Part shown: positions 34,511 through 44,055 of the stretch, piece after piece | Numbering within the stretch: position 1 is the first letter of the stretch | How the letters are laid out: each line of letters starts with the position of its first letter | Assembly (NCBI GenBank): GCA_964360145.1 | Contig: CAYHWW010000008.1 | Span: 1 to 51,004, forward strand | DNA from: CAYHWW01 sp964360145 | GTDB lineage: Bacteria > Bdellovibrionota > UBA1018 > CAYHWW01 | Direction of reading: 5' to 3' | Length of the DNA stretch: 51,004 nucleotides | Notes under the pieces: generated by a model | The model's input: the letters and a program-made list of their open reading frames with translations, nothing else | What the model was told of the DNA's origin: nothing | Database searches by the model: none | Program-made: the position numbers and the translations under genes

Positions 34511-37500
34511 TAACGCATTTCGATGCTGACCATCTTGGAGACGCCCGGCTCCTCCATGGTCACCCCATAGAGCTTGTTGTTGAGCTCCATCGTCCTTTTG
34601 TTGTGGGTGATGATGATAAATTGGCTCCGTGCGGCCATTTCCTTCAACAGCATATTGAATTTGCCAACGTTGTGGTCGTCAAGGGGCGCATCCACTTCGT
34701 CCAATACGCAGAAGGGCGAGGGCTTGATGAGAAAGATGGAGAAAATAAGAGCCACGGCAGTGAGGGCCTTCTCGCCACCGGAGAGCAGCTGAATACTGCC
34801 CACTTTTTTACCTGGGGGTTCCGCCATGATTTCAACGCCGGTTTCAGCCATATCTTCAGGATTTGTGAGCTCAAGGGACGCGGAGCCGCCGCCGAAGACC
34901 AAGGGGAAGATCTGCTGGAAGCGCTTATTGATCTCATGGAAAGCGCGTACGAAGCGCTCTTCGGAGGTCAGGTTGATGCGCACGATGGCCTTTTCAAGAT
35001 CCGCGATGGAGCGCAGCAAGTCGTCCCGCTGACAGGAGAGAAACTCGTGGCGTTTTTTCTGTTCGTCGTACTCGTCAACCGCGAGAACATTGACCTCGCC
35101 AAGGCGGCGGATCCTCTCACGTAGACTCTCCACCTCTTCCATCATCGCCTTTTCCCGGGCCGGCGAGATTTCACCAAACGCGGGATCGGGACCGACGGAG
35201 GATTCATCTAGAGCGTAGCGCTCGAAGAGACCCTGCAGCAAACCCTGATACTCGATGGAACCACGATCGCACTCTAGGCGCTGGCGATTGAGCTCACTGC
35301 CGGACTCCTCCATGGTCTTCATGAGGTCTTTTTGCAGGCCCATAAGCTCGTTCAAGCCTTTGCGCGCCCGCTCGTAGCTGTCCCGAGCGGAGCGGGTGTC
35401 ATCTTCTTTGGCCTGAACCTGGTCGATGCGGTTCTGCAAGGATTCCTCGAGCTCCATAAGCTCACTTTGCAGGCCGTCTTTTTCATCAAGTTTGTTGTTC
35501 AGGACCCGATTGATTTCGTCAAAACGAGCGCCAAAGGAATCGATCTCCTTGCGGAGCGCTTCGCGTTTCTCCTGGGAGAAACCGTACTTTTCCCGGGCGG
35601 AGGTGGCATCCACTTTGATTTGAATGAGGCTTGCCTGAAGCTCAGCGCATTTCTCCATGCCGCGGTTGAACTCAGCGGTTTTGCCGTCAATGTCACCCTG
35701 ACGAGAGCGAGAGACCTCTTCGAGGGCCTTCAGCTCGATACGGATACCATCCAACTTGCCCCAAAGCTCGGCGCGTTCGCCTTCCAGGGTCTGACGCTCT
35801 TCTCGTTCGGATTCCACTTCCCGCTTCAGGCGCATTGCCTGCTCGGAAACCGAGGACCACTCTTTGTCCACTGTGCTGGCCTGGATATCCGCATCACGGG
35901 AGTCGTGGCCCAGACGCTCGGAGCGCTCCCGCCATTCGGCGAGAGATACCTCTACCTCATGCATCCGCCCCTGGACTGCCACATGGTCGCCAGAAAGGGC
36001 TGTGATGGACTCGTGGAGCCTCTGCAGCTCGGCTTTACGGGCCAAGATGCCGCCGGCAAGGGCCCGGGTGCTCCCGCCGGCAATGCGACCGGAGGAATCC
36101 ACGGTATCGCCCTCGCGGGTGACAAAAATCAGATCAAGCTGGGGAGCAGCGGCGGCGGCGGCCAACGCAGCATCCAAATCATCCACAACGCGATAGCGGC
36201 TCAGCGCTGCCAGGATAGCTGGAGCCTGCTCATGGGTAACCCGCACCACATCAGTAAGGCCCTGGCCAGGCAGGCCGCCACGGGTCTGGGCCTGCTCCGT
36301 CAACGCAGCCGCGCGGGCCGCAAGTAGATCCAGAGCCCAGAAGGTGGCGCGGCCCCGGTTCTCTTCTTTCATGCGGGACAGAAGACCGCGAGCGCCAGCG
36401 GCGTCGGTAACAAACACGGCTTCGAAAACGTCCCGCAGAGCGGACTCCAGAGCGTATTCGTAGCCAGGATGGGCTTCCAGCACATCGGCGAAAAGCCCCC
36501 GCAAAGCGCCCTTCAGGGATTCGTCAGACAGGAGGTTCTTCACGTCCGCCTGGAAGCCTTCATGGGAATCGGTGAGCTGTTGCAACGCCTGAGCACGGGA
36601 CTCGGCGGCATTCAAGGCCGTGCGAGCTCTTTGTTCGCGGCTGCGCAGTTCTTTGAGTTCGGTATCCAGGCCAGCAGTCTTGGCGCGAGCTTCTTGGAAT
36701 TCCAACGTAAGGGCTTCCTTACGGACAAAGAGTTCAGTGCGGGACGCACCGAGGCGGGTTTCCCGCTCGGTGAGGATCTGGAGATCCATCTCACGGTCCG
36801 TGAGGCGGGCCGTCAGCTGGTTCAAGCGCACGGAGAGGGAATCCACCCGAGCTTCAATGCCGTGAACCTGATTGGAGAATTCATTTTGGCGAGTGAAGGC
36901 GCCCATGAGCTCTTTTTTCTGAGTTTCCAGGGCCTGCCCCAGGGCATCGGCCTGGGAACGGGCCGCATCCAGACCCAGCTGATGCTCACGAAGCATTCCA
37001 TCAGCATTCTCAAATACAGACTTCAGCTGCGCGGCTTCGACCTCGAGATCCGCGATGGTCTGCTTAGCGGACTCAATCTTGCGTGAGAGGGCGATCTTTT
37101 CCGCGTCCAGGTTCTCGCTGGCGTTGTGGGCCTCAAGAATTGTGCGTTTGTGGAGCTCCACACGGGTCTGCAGGGAGGAAAGCTCTTTTTGAAGCACTTG
37201 GAGGGAGGCCAGAGAGTCGTCCGCCTTGCACTGAAACTCGACCTCGCTGAGCTTCATGGTCTCCACCTGCACTTGGGCCGTCTCGAGCTGTACCCGGGCA
37301 CCGGACTCCTGGGCCTCGAGGTCCGTTATGGAGGTTTTCAGCTCAACGATGCGGCTTTGTAGGCCATACAGGCGCTTACGGCCAACCAGGAGCTCGGTGT
37401 CCCGCATCTCTTCTTTGTACACTTTGTACTGGCGAGCCTTGGCGGCTTGGCGCTCCAGAGAGTTCAGCTGGCGCTCAATCTCAGCGATGATGTCGTTGAT

Positions 37501-38100
37501 GCGGGAGAGGTTGGTCTGGGTAGCCTCGATCTTCCGCATGGATTCTTTTTTACGGGCCTTGAACTTAGTGATGCCGGCAGCCTCTTCGATGAGGACACGG
37601 CGATCCTCGGGCTTAGAGGCCACGATTTTCGAAATCTGGCCCTGCTCGATGATGGAATAGGCCTTGGGGCCGGCTCCGGTGTCCATGAAGAGCTCGTTGA
37701 CGTCTTTGAGACGGCATTGCTGGCCGTTGATGAGGTACTCAGACTCGCCGCTGCGGTGGAGGCGGCGGGTGATGGAGATCTCTTGGAAGCGCATGTGGGC
37801 AGGCAAGTCGCGCGTGCTGCCATCCACATCCTTTGGAGCCCCTGTGGAGAGCACCATGGTGACCTCAGCCAGGTTGCCCGGAGCATATTTTTCGCTGCCA
37901 CTGAAGATGAGATCCCCGCTGGAGGAGCCCCGCAGGTGCTTCATGGACTGCTCGCCCATGACCCAGAAGAAGGAGTCGACGATGTTGGATTTGCCGCAGC
38001 CGTTGGGCCCGACCACCCCGGTCACACCATCATCGAAGTGGATGACGGTCTTGTCTTTGAATGACTTAAATCCCTGGATTTCGAGGCGTTTGACTTTCAT
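34510..38100 (-). CDS. smc: Chromosome segregation protein SMC
   Basis: SMC is the core ATPase of bacterial condensin and, with ScpA and ScpB, compacts and segregates the chromosome. The 1196-residue product has the full layout. Walker A is GPNGCGKSN at 31-39. Long coiled coils run at about 170-500 and 670-1020, with a hinge at about 510-650 (HPGYEYALESALRDVFEAVFV and later SGRIAGGS). The C-terminal head has LLSGGEKALTAVAL and Walker B PFCVLDEVDAPLDD. It overlaps ppdK by 1 bp and ntrY by 1 bp. scpA and scpB are not in the window. Confidence 0.97.
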   Translation of the reverse strand: MKVKRLEIQGFKSFKDKTVIHFDDGVTGVVGPNGCGKSNIVDSFFWVMGEQSMKHLRGSSSGDLIFSGSEKYAPGNLAEVTMVLSTGAPKDVDGSTRDLPAHMRFQEISITRRLHRSGESEYLINGQQCRLKDVNELFMDTGAGPKAYSIIEQGQISKIVASKPEDRRVLIEEAAGITKFKARKKESMRKIEATQTNLSRINDIIAEIERQLNSLERQAAKARQYKVYKEEMRDTELLVGRKRLYGLQSRIVELKTSITDLEAQESGARVQLETAQVQVETMKLSEVEFQCKADDSLASLQVLQKELSSLQTRVELHKRTILEAHNASENLDAEKIALSRKIESAKQTIADLEVEAAQLKSVFENADGMLREHQLGLDAARSQADALGQALETQKKELMGAFTRQNEFSNQVHGIEARVDSLSVRLNQLTARLTDREMDLQILTERETRLGASRTELFVRKEALTLEFQEARAKTAGLDTELKELRSREQRARTALNAAESRAQALQQLTDSHEGFQADVKNLLSDESLKGALRGLFADVLEAHPGYEYALESALRDVFEAVFVTDAAGARGLLSRMKEENRGRATFWALDLLAARAAALTEQAQTRGGLPGQGLTDVVRVTHEQAPAILAALSRYRVVDDLDAALAAAAAAPQLDLIFVTREGDTVDSSGRIAGGSTRALAGGILARKAELQRLHESITALSGDHVAVQGRMHEVEVSLAEWRERSERLGHDSRDADIQASTVDKEWSSVSEQAMRLKREVESEREERQTLEGERAELWGKLDGIRIELKALEEVSRSRQGDIDGKTAEFNRGMEKCAELQASLIQIKVDATSAREKYGFSQEKREALRKEIDSFGARFDEINRVLNNKLDEKDGLQSELMELEESLQNRIDQVQAKEDDTRSARDSYERARKGLNELMGLQKDLMKTMEESGSELNRQRLECDRGSIEYQGLLQGLFERYALDESSVGPDPAFGEISPAREKAMMEEVESLRERIRRLGEVNVLAVDEYDEQKKRHEFLSCQRDDLLRSIADLEKAIVRINLTSEERFVRAFHEINKRFQQIFPLVFGGGSASLELTNPEDMAETGVEIMAEPPGKKVGSIQLLSGGEKALTAVALIFSIFLIKPSPFCVLDEVDAPLDDHNVGKFNMLLKEMAARSQFIIITHNKRTMELNNKLYGVTMEEPGVSKMVSIEMR

Positions 38101-40781
38101 CAGGAGACTCCATTCCCCGTTTCTTGTAGTGCAGCATGGGCCGCGGCCAATCGTGCGATAGGAACACGGTAAGGCGAGCAGCTCACATAATCAAGACCGG
38201 CGCTGTGACAGAAGCGTATGGAGGCAGGGTCACCCCCGTGTTCGCCGCAGATGCCCAGCTTGATCTTCGCCCGGGTTTTCCGTCCCAAATCCCGGGCGAT
38301 GGTGATGAGACGGCCCACCCCTTTTTGGTCCAGGGTGACGAAGGGGTCCCGTTCATAGATCTTGGCCTCGATATAATCCCTCAGAAACATACCACTGTCG
38401 TCCCGGGACAAGCCGTAGGTGGTCTGGGTGAGGTCGTTGGTGCCAAAACTGAAGAATTCGGCGTGTTCAGCGATCTCATCGGCAGTGAGGGCCGCCCGAG
38501 GCAGCTCAATCATGGTACCCAGCTGGTATTCCACTTTGATGCCGGCTTGCTTCATGACGCGATCGCATTCGATAACGGAGTAGTCCTTCACAAACTTCAG
38601 TTCCCTCCAATCGCCCACCAGGGGAATCATGATCTCGGGGATGACCTTCACGCCGGCTTTTTGGAGTTCGCAGGCCGCTTCCATGATGGCACGCACCTGG
38701 ACGATGTAGATTTCGGGGAAGCTGACGCCCAAGCGGCAGCCCCGATGGCCCAGCATGGGGTTGAACTCGTGGAGACTTTCGGTCTTTTGCTTCAGACGCT
38801 CGAAGGGGATGTTGATCTTCTTGCCCAAAGCGCGGATGTCCTCGTCGCTGTGGGGCAGGAACTCGTGCAGTGGTGGATCAAGAAGGCGGATGGTGACAGG
38901 GAGCCCGTCCATTTCCTTGAAGATGCCCATGAAGTCGCTCTTTTGCATGGGCAAGATCTTGGCGAGGGCCCGTTCGCGGCCCTCTTTATTCTCTGCCAGA
39001 ATCATTTCTCGCACCGCATCAATTCGAGCGCTCTCGAAGAACATGTGCTCCGTGCGGCAGAGGCCAATGCCCTCGGCGCCGAATTGACGGGCCACTTTCG
39101 CATCATGGGGAGTGTCGGCGTTGGTGCGCACTCTGAGCTTGCGGCACTCATCGACCCAGGTCATGAACTCTTTGAAGTCACCAGTGGTGCCGGCGGACAC
39201 CGTGTCCACACGGCCCAGGAACACTTCGCCGCTGGCACCGTCGATGGTGACGAAGTCCCCTTCTTTCACGATTCTGTTAGCGATCTGCATCTCTTTTTGC
39301 GCATAGGAAATTTTAACGGCGCCGCAACCGGCTACGCAGGGCTTGCCCATGCCACGAGCCACCACGGCAGCATGGGAGGTCATACCACCACGGGCGGTGA
39401 GGATGCCCTCGGCCACATGCATGCCATGGATGTCTTCGGGGCTGGTTTCCGTGCGCACGAGGATGACCTTGCGGTTTTGCTCCTTCACCCACTGTTCCGC
39501 GATGTTGGAATCAAAAACGACTTGACCGCAGGCAGCACCCGGTGATGCGGGGAGACCGCGAGTAAGCAGGTCCTTCCTCGCCTTGGGATCAAGAGTGGGA
39601 TGGAGGAGCTGATCCAACTGCTCGGGCTGCACGCGCAGCACAGCCTCACGCTTGGTGATGAGGCCCTCCTTCAACATCTCCACGGCAATGCGCACTGCGG
39701 CGGCGGCGGTGCGCTTGCCGTTGCGGCATTGGAGCATGAAAAGCTTGCGTTTTTGAATCGTGAACTCGATGTCCTGCATGTCTTTATAGTGGGACTCGAG
39801 TTTTTTGTAGATACGCTCCAACTCGGCAAAGGCCTCGGGCATTTGCTTCTGCAGCGTGGGCAGATCACTGTTGGCGTCGTTCTTGGACGAGTCGTTGATG
39901 GGCTGGGGAGTGCGGATGCCCGCCACCACATCTTCGCCCTGGGCATTGATGAGGTATTCACCGAAAAATGTCTTCTCACCAGTAGACGGGTCCCGGGTGA
40001 AAGCTACGCCGGTGGCGCAATCGTCGCCCATGTTGCCAAACACCATGGCCTGCACGTTGACGGCGGTGCCCCAGCTGGCGGGGATGTTGTTCAACTTGCG
40101 GTAGGTGATGGCGCGAGGGTTCATCCAAGAACCGAACACGGCACCTACGGCGCCCCAGAGTTGTTCAACGGGATCTTCAGGGAAGGGCTTGCCGCACTGT
40201 TCGAGGACGATGCCCTTGAATTCTTTAATCAGGGCTTTCCAATCGTCAGCCTTGAGCTCGGTGTCCAGATGGACGCCGCGTACTTCTTTTTTGCGCTCCA
40301 GGGCCTCTTCAAATATGGAACGATCCAGCTCCAGCACCACACCGGCATACATCGTGATGAAGCGGCGATAACTATCATAGGCGAAGCGCTCATCTTTGGA
40401 TGCCGCAACGACCCCCTGGACCACGCGCTCGTTCATACCCAAGTTCAAAATGGTGTCCATCATGCCGGGCATGCTGGCGCGGGCACCGGAGCGCACGGAA
40501 ACGAGAAGCGGCCGCTCAGGATCACCGAACTTCAGGCCCATGGTTTTTTCCATGAGAGCCATGGCCTCGGCCACTTCGTCCTTCAGCGTGGCGGGAAAAC
40601 CTTTGTTGTGCTCGTAGAAGTGGGTGCACACCTCGGTGGAGATGGTGAAGCCCGCGGGGACAGGGAGACTGAGCTTGGTCATCTCATGAAGGTTGGCGCC
40701 CTTGCCCCCCAATAGCCCCTTCATGGAGCCGTCGCCGTCAGCATTGCCATTACCGAAAGAATAGACGTATTTTTCAGCCAT
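38100..40781 (-). CDS. ppdK: Pyruvate, phosphate dikinase
   Basis: PPDK interconverts pyruvate, ATP and phosphate with PEP, AMP and pyrophosphate. From the ATG at 40781 the product is 893 residues, the normal length, beginning MAEKYVYSFGNGNADG. The nucleotide-binding domain shows GGKGANLHEMTKL; the phosphohistidine domain reads GGMTSHAAVVARGMGKPCV with the catalytic His; the PEP/pyruvate domain shows GIGLCRTEHMFFE and CGEHGGDPASIRFCHSAGLDYVSCSP. A longer start at 40847 overlaps glyS; AGGGGGA before 40781 supports the shorter one. It is 47 bp after glyS. Confidence 0.97.
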   Translation of the reverse strand: MAEKYVYSFGNGNADGDGSMKGLLGGKGANLHEMTKLSLPVPAGFTISTEVCTHFYEHNKGFPATLKDEVAEAMALMEKTMGLKFGDPERPLLVSVRSGARASMPGMMDTILNLGMNERVVQGVVAASKDERFAYDSYRRFITMYAGVVLELDRSIFEEALERKKEVRGVHLDTELKADDWKALIKEFKGIVLEQCGKPFPEDPVEQLWGAVGAVFGSWMNPRAITYRKLNNIPASWGTAVNVQAMVFGNMGDDCATGVAFTRDPSTGEKTFFGEYLINAQGEDVVAGIRTPQPINDSSKNDANSDLPTLQKQMPEAFAELERIYKKLESHYKDMQDIEFTIQKRKLFMLQCRNGKRTAAAAVRIAVEMLKEGLITKREAVLRVQPEQLDQLLHPTLDPKARKDLLTRGLPASPGAACGQVVFDSNIAEQWVKEQNRKVILVRTETSPEDIHGMHVAEGILTARGGMTSHAAVVARGMGKPCVAGCGAVKISYAQKEMQIANRIVKEGDFVTIDGASGEVFLGRVDTVSAGTTGDFKEFMTWVDECRKLRVRTNADTPHDAKVARQFGAEGIGLCRTEHMFFESARIDAVREMILAENKEGRERALAKILPMQKSDFMGIFKEMDGLPVTIRLLDPPLHEFLPHSDEDIRALGKKINIPFERLKQKTESLHEFNPMLGHRGCRLGVSFPEIYIVQVRAIMEAACELQKAGVKVIPEIMIPLVGDWRELKFVKDYSVIECDRVMKQAGIKVEYQLGTMIELPRAALTADEIAEHAEFFSFGTNDLTQTTYGLSRDDSGMFLRDYIEAKIYERDPFVTLDQKGVGRLITIARDLGRKTRAKIKLGICGEHGGDPASIRFCHSAGLDYVSCSPYRVPIARLAAAHAALQETGNGVS

Positions 40782-40828
40782 TTGTCCCCCTGTCATCCGA
40801 AATGCCACGGTGTTGCGGTCCCTAGGTT

Positions 40829-42169
40829 TCAGGTCAGCGGGCGCCACTCACGGATGCGGTCCCCGATGTAATCCACGAGCTTATCTTCAGAGACACGCTC
40901 CTGGGTTTTCAAATCGCGGTGACGCACTGTGACGCCTGCACTTTTCTCGATGGTGTCAAAATCCACGGTGACGCCGAAGGGCGTCCCGATTTCGTCATGC
41001 CTATAATAACGTTTGCCGATACTGCCTGACTCATCGAAGTCGCAACGGTAATGCTTGCGCAAATCGTCGAAGATTTTCTCTGCCCGATCCGTAAGCGGTT
41101 CTTTTTTCATGAGGGGGAAGACCGCCACCTTGAAAGCGGCCAGCGTCGGATGGATGGCGAGGAAAACACGGTCTTCTTCAGCCCGGTAGCCATCGCAAAG
41201 CACCGCGAGGAGCGTGCGGTCGCAACCCGCGGATGTCTCCACGACGAGGGGAAGGTAGCGCTCCTTGGTCTCTTCATCGAAATACTCTAGTTTCTTGCCG
41301 GAGTATTCTTGGTGCTGACCGAGATCGAAGGCTCCGCGATTGTGAATACCCTCAATTTCTTGCCAGCCGATGGGAAATTCGTATTCGATGTCGAAGGCGG
41401 CTTTTGCGTAGTGGGCGAGCTCGCCGGGGCCATGGGCATGGAAGCGCAATTTCTCTTTGCGAAGCCCCAGGGAGCCCTGCCACTCAATGCGGGCCTGCTT
41501 CCATTTTTCAAAATGCTCTTCATCGGTGCCCGGGCGCACAAAGTATTGCATCTCCATCTGCTCGAACTCGCGGGTGCGGAAGATGAAATTGCCCGGGGTG
41601 ATCTCGTTGCGGAATGCCTTGCCGATCTGAGCGATGCCGAAGGGCACCTTTTGGCGGGCAGTGGAGGCCACATTGAGAAAGTTAACGAAAATGCCCTGGG
41701 CGGTCTCGGGCCGGAGGTAAACCACGGAGGCGGATTCTTCGACGGGGCCCATGAAGGTTTTGAACATGAGGTTGAAGTTACGGGCCTCAGTGAGGTCGGC
41801 CTTGCACTCGGCGGCCATGCGGCTGGGCTTTTGGCCGCAGGGGGTGATTTCGAGTTTATCGGCGCGGAAGCGGGATTTGCACTTCTTGCAGTCCACGAGG
41901 GGATCAGTGAAGCCCGCCACGTGGCCCGAGGCCTCCCAGACTTTGGGGTGCATGAGGATGGCGGCGTCGACGCCCTCGACGTCGTCGCGATCCACCATGG
42001 AGCGCCACCATAACTGCTTGAGATTGTTCTTCATCTCGACGCCCACGGGGCCGTAATCCCAGCAGGAGCCAATACCGCCGTAGATTTCGGAGCTGGGGAA
42101 GACGAGCCCGCGCCGTTTGCACAACGACACGAGATCCTGCATGTTCTCGAGGTTTTTCATGCCTGACAT
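40829..42169 (-). CDS. glyS: Glycyl-tRNA synthetase, single-chain (dimeric) type
   Basis: This class II synthetase charges tRNA-Gly. It is the alpha2 type, related to archaeal and eukaryotic GlyRS, rather than the GlyQ/GlyS tetramer of many proteobacteria. From the ATG at 42169 it has 446 residues. Motifs: FPSSEIYGGIGSCWDYGPVG, VYLRPETAQGIFVNF, class II motif 2 FRNEITPGNFIFRTREFEQMEM, and VVETSAGCDRTLLAVLCDGY, with a C-terminal anticodon-binding domain. Cysteines CKKC form part of a likely zinc site. The start could also be the ATG at 42160; no strong ribosome-binding site favours either. It heads the glyS-ppdK-smc-ntrYX run. Confidence 0.94.
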   Translation of the reverse strand: MSGMKNLENMQDLVSLCKRRGLVFPSSEIYGGIGSCWDYGPVGVEMKNNLKQLWWRSMVDRDDVEGVDAAILMHPKVWEASGHVAGFTDPLVDCKKCKSRFRADKLEITPCGQKPSRMAAECKADLTEARNFNLMFKTFMGPVEESASVVYLRPETAQGIFVNFLNVASTARQKVPFGIAQIGKAFRNEITPGNFIFRTREFEQMEMQYFVRPGTDEEHFEKWKQARIEWQGSLGLRKEKLRFHAHGPGELAHYAKAAFDIEYEFPIGWQEIEGIHNRGAFDLGQHQEYSGKKLEYFDEETKERYLPLVVETSAGCDRTLLAVLCDGYRAEEDRVFLAIHPTLAAFKVAVFPLMKKEPLTDRAEKIFDDLRKHYRCDFDESGSIGKRYYRHDEIGTPFGVTVDFDTIEKSAGVTVRHRDLKTQERVSEDKLVDYIGDRIREWRPLT

Positions 42170-42184
42170 GGGAACCAAGCTATG

Positions 42185-42190
42185 ATTTTA
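42185..42190 (-). promoter_or_regulatory. Possible -10 element upstream of glyS
   Basis: In the gap between the small secreted protein gene and glyS the minus strand carries TAAAAT, 5 of 6 matches to the -10 consensus, 15 bases before the ATG at 42169. No good -35 hexamer is seen at the right distance, so this is a weak call for the promoter of the long glyS operon. Confidence 0.25.
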
Positions 42191-42231
42191 GGCGGGAAAG
42201 CGCAACGGGAAGTCGCGGGAAAATAAGGGGT

Positions 42232-42855
42232 TTAGGGGGAGCGACGCGCCACACAGCGTACCGCATACTCATCCCCGACATTGCGATAGCCGGGGCTGAG
42301 GTAGCCCGTGAACCCATTGAAGGCATCGGCGAGGCGGGAAAAAGGATCGGGGAGGGCCGATGAAGACCAAAAAGAGTAGTTCGTAGCATTCAAGTTGGGG
42401 AGCACCTGGGGTCTGTAGCCTGTGCCCTCATATTCCGAGGCTGCCGTCGTCGCACCCATGTAGCCCCGCAGACGAGCGAAATCTTCACGGCTCGGGAGTT
42501 GAGCACCAATGCTCTCGCAGTACTCCTTGGCTCCGAGCTGACCGGCAGGAAACGGATAGCCTATGCTTGCCATGTATTCTGAACTTTGAACCATGTAACG
42601 GATAGAATGTTCCGCATCATCGTTTCTCACGATATCGCCCCAGATCATGCCGCTCTCATCGCGCCAGGCTTTGCCTAAAGCAGCGATGCTCCTATCACGG
42701 AGAAAGAACTCTTCGCCGTTGGCACCAGAAGCGATTTGGCATTCGGCGGGGTCCGGATTCAAGCAAACCATCTGAGCGCTAGCGCTTGAAGCGGTCAATG
42801 CCACCCCGGCGAGCAGACTCAATGTTGAAAAACCGAGAACCATTTCAGCCTTCAT
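42232..42855 (-). CDS. Small secreted protein with a DUF1566/Lcl-like domain
   Basis: A 207-residue protein with a clear signal peptide (1-27, ending ASA before QMVC), so probably periplasmic or released. The mature part shows the pattern of DUF1566-like domains: KEYCESIGAQLPSREDFARLRGY in the middle, NYSFWSSSALPDPFSRLADAFNGFTG later and a C-terminal DEYAVRCVARRS. Four Cys could form disulfides. The AAGAGG site supports the ATG at 42855. It lies 48 bp after the DUF4143 ATPase gene and 62 bp before glyS. The domain match is by pattern and the function is unknown. Confidence 0.7.
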   Translation of the reverse strand: MKAEMVLGFSTLSLLAGVALTASSASAQMVCLNPDPAECQIASGANGEEFFLRDRSIAALGKAWRDESGMIWGDIVRNDDAEHSIRYMVQSSEYMASIGYPFPAGQLGAKEYCESIGAQLPSREDFARLRGYMGATTAASEYEGTGYRPQVLPNLNATNYSFWSSSALPDPFSRLADAFNGFTGYLSPGYRNVGDEYAVRCVARRSP

Positions 42856-42903
42856 AAGGGACCTCTTTTGCAGTGCGCAGCAACATCAATAAAACTAAAT
42901 ACC

Positions 42904-44055
42904 CTAAGACTCCCAAAAAGTACGGCTATTTAGAGGTTGAGAGAAAAACTTCGCGATCGATATTTGCCTGACGCCTTGCTTGAGCACTGCCGACCTTGCG
43001 ACCTCCGTATCGAGCTGAATGGCGTGGGCGATGCGCAACCGCTCCTTGAAGTAGAAAAGACTCGGATCGGGCGCTTGCCGACTGGTTTTGACTTCGATCA
43101 ACGCGACGGGCTTCCGATTCCGCGTGATGACGAAGTCAACCTCGCGCTTCTCACGGTCGCGGACATAATGCAGACCCAGACGATCACCAAATGCATCCTC
43201 CAAGAAATGCACTCGCTTCAACAGATTCAGGGCTACTAAGTTTTCCACCCGGTCACCCATTGGCCGTTCCAGAAGGTCGCCGGAATCCATGAAATAGATC
43301 TTTGGCGTCTTGGACAGAGAACGCTTCAGTGAACCTGCATAGGGTGGCACGCGAAACACGAGATACAGCTTTTCCAACGCGCTGACCCACGCTTTTGCCG
43401 TCTTCGGGGCGATCTCCGCGTCCTCTGCCAAATTCGCGTAAGACAGCATGCAAGAGGCATAGTTTTTGAGAAGCTCAGCCATCAACTCCAACTCCTGCAC
43501 ATTCTTGATCGATTCCAGATCCCGTAAATCATCTCGCAGGAGGAGGCTCCACCTCTGGTTGCGCCAACGCTGCGCCTCATCGTCGCTGTCCGCCAAATAG
43601 GGATAGGGAAACGATCCGCGCCCGAGCATGCGCTGAAACCGCTTTTCCTCGGACAGCTTTAGGGGGTCTTCCGCGATGCAAAACGGGTGGAGACGCCAGG
43701 AACGGAATCGGCCAAACATGGAGTCGCCAGATTTCTGAAACAGCTCCAAGCGGGCACTGCCTGTAACAAGCATTCTGAGGCTCGAGGGCCGCGTGTCGTA
43801 GATCCCTTTCAGAAAGTTCTTCCAACATTTCTTCTTGTGTATTTCATCGAGAACAATCAACTCCACGCCGTCATCCCAGTCTTGTTGGCTGATTCGTTTG
43901 CGATCCTTGCCTTGGTCCCAATTGAGGTACTCACCCTTGAAGCGCGATGAGAGCAGCGCTTTTGCCAGGGTGGTTTTACCGCACTGTCGTGGACCACTAA
44001 GGAGGACCATGTGCTTTTCAAGGTCTTTGAGTAGGAATTCGGTCAGATAGCGCAT
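42904..44055 (-). CDS. AAA+ ATPase with DUF4143-type C-terminus
   Basis: A 383-residue ATPase of the AAA_14/DUF4143 group. Walker A is GPRQCGKTT at 21-29, Walker B LIVLDE at 66-71, and a sensor-like VTGSAR lies at 97-102. The C-terminal domain has EVDFVITRNRKPVALIEVKTS at about 305-325, which fits the D...ExK core of a PD-(D/E)xK nuclease fold (Asp307, Glu321, Lys323). The family is widespread and often horizontally transferred; its role is unclear. The start codon's first base is the last base of a 68 bp perfect palindrome, with no ribosome-binding site, suggesting leaderless translation. Confidence 0.85.
   Translation of the reverse strand: MRYLTEFLLKDLEKHMVLLSGPRQCGKTTLAKALLSSRFKGEYLNWDQGKDRKRISQQDWDDGVELIVLDEIHKKKCWKNFLKGIYDTRPSSLRMLVTGSARLELFQKSGDSMFGRFRSWRLHPFCIAEDPLKLSEEKRFQRMLGRGSFPYPYLADSDDEAQRWRNQRWSLLLRDDLRDLESIKNVQELELMAELLKNYASCMLSYANLAEDAEIAPKTAKAWVSALEKLYLVFRVPPYAGSLKRSLSKTPKIYFMDSGDLLERPMGDRVENLVALNLLKRVHFLEDAFGDRLGLHYVRDREKREVDFVITRNRKPVALIEVKTSRQAPDPSLFYFKERLRIAHAIQLDTEVARSAVLKQGVRQISIAKFFSQPLNSRTFWES

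Noticed and set aside
40782..40847. Longer start for ppdK overlapping glyS
   Set aside because: AGGGGGA precedes the ATG at 40781 and the extra residues do not resemble PPDK.
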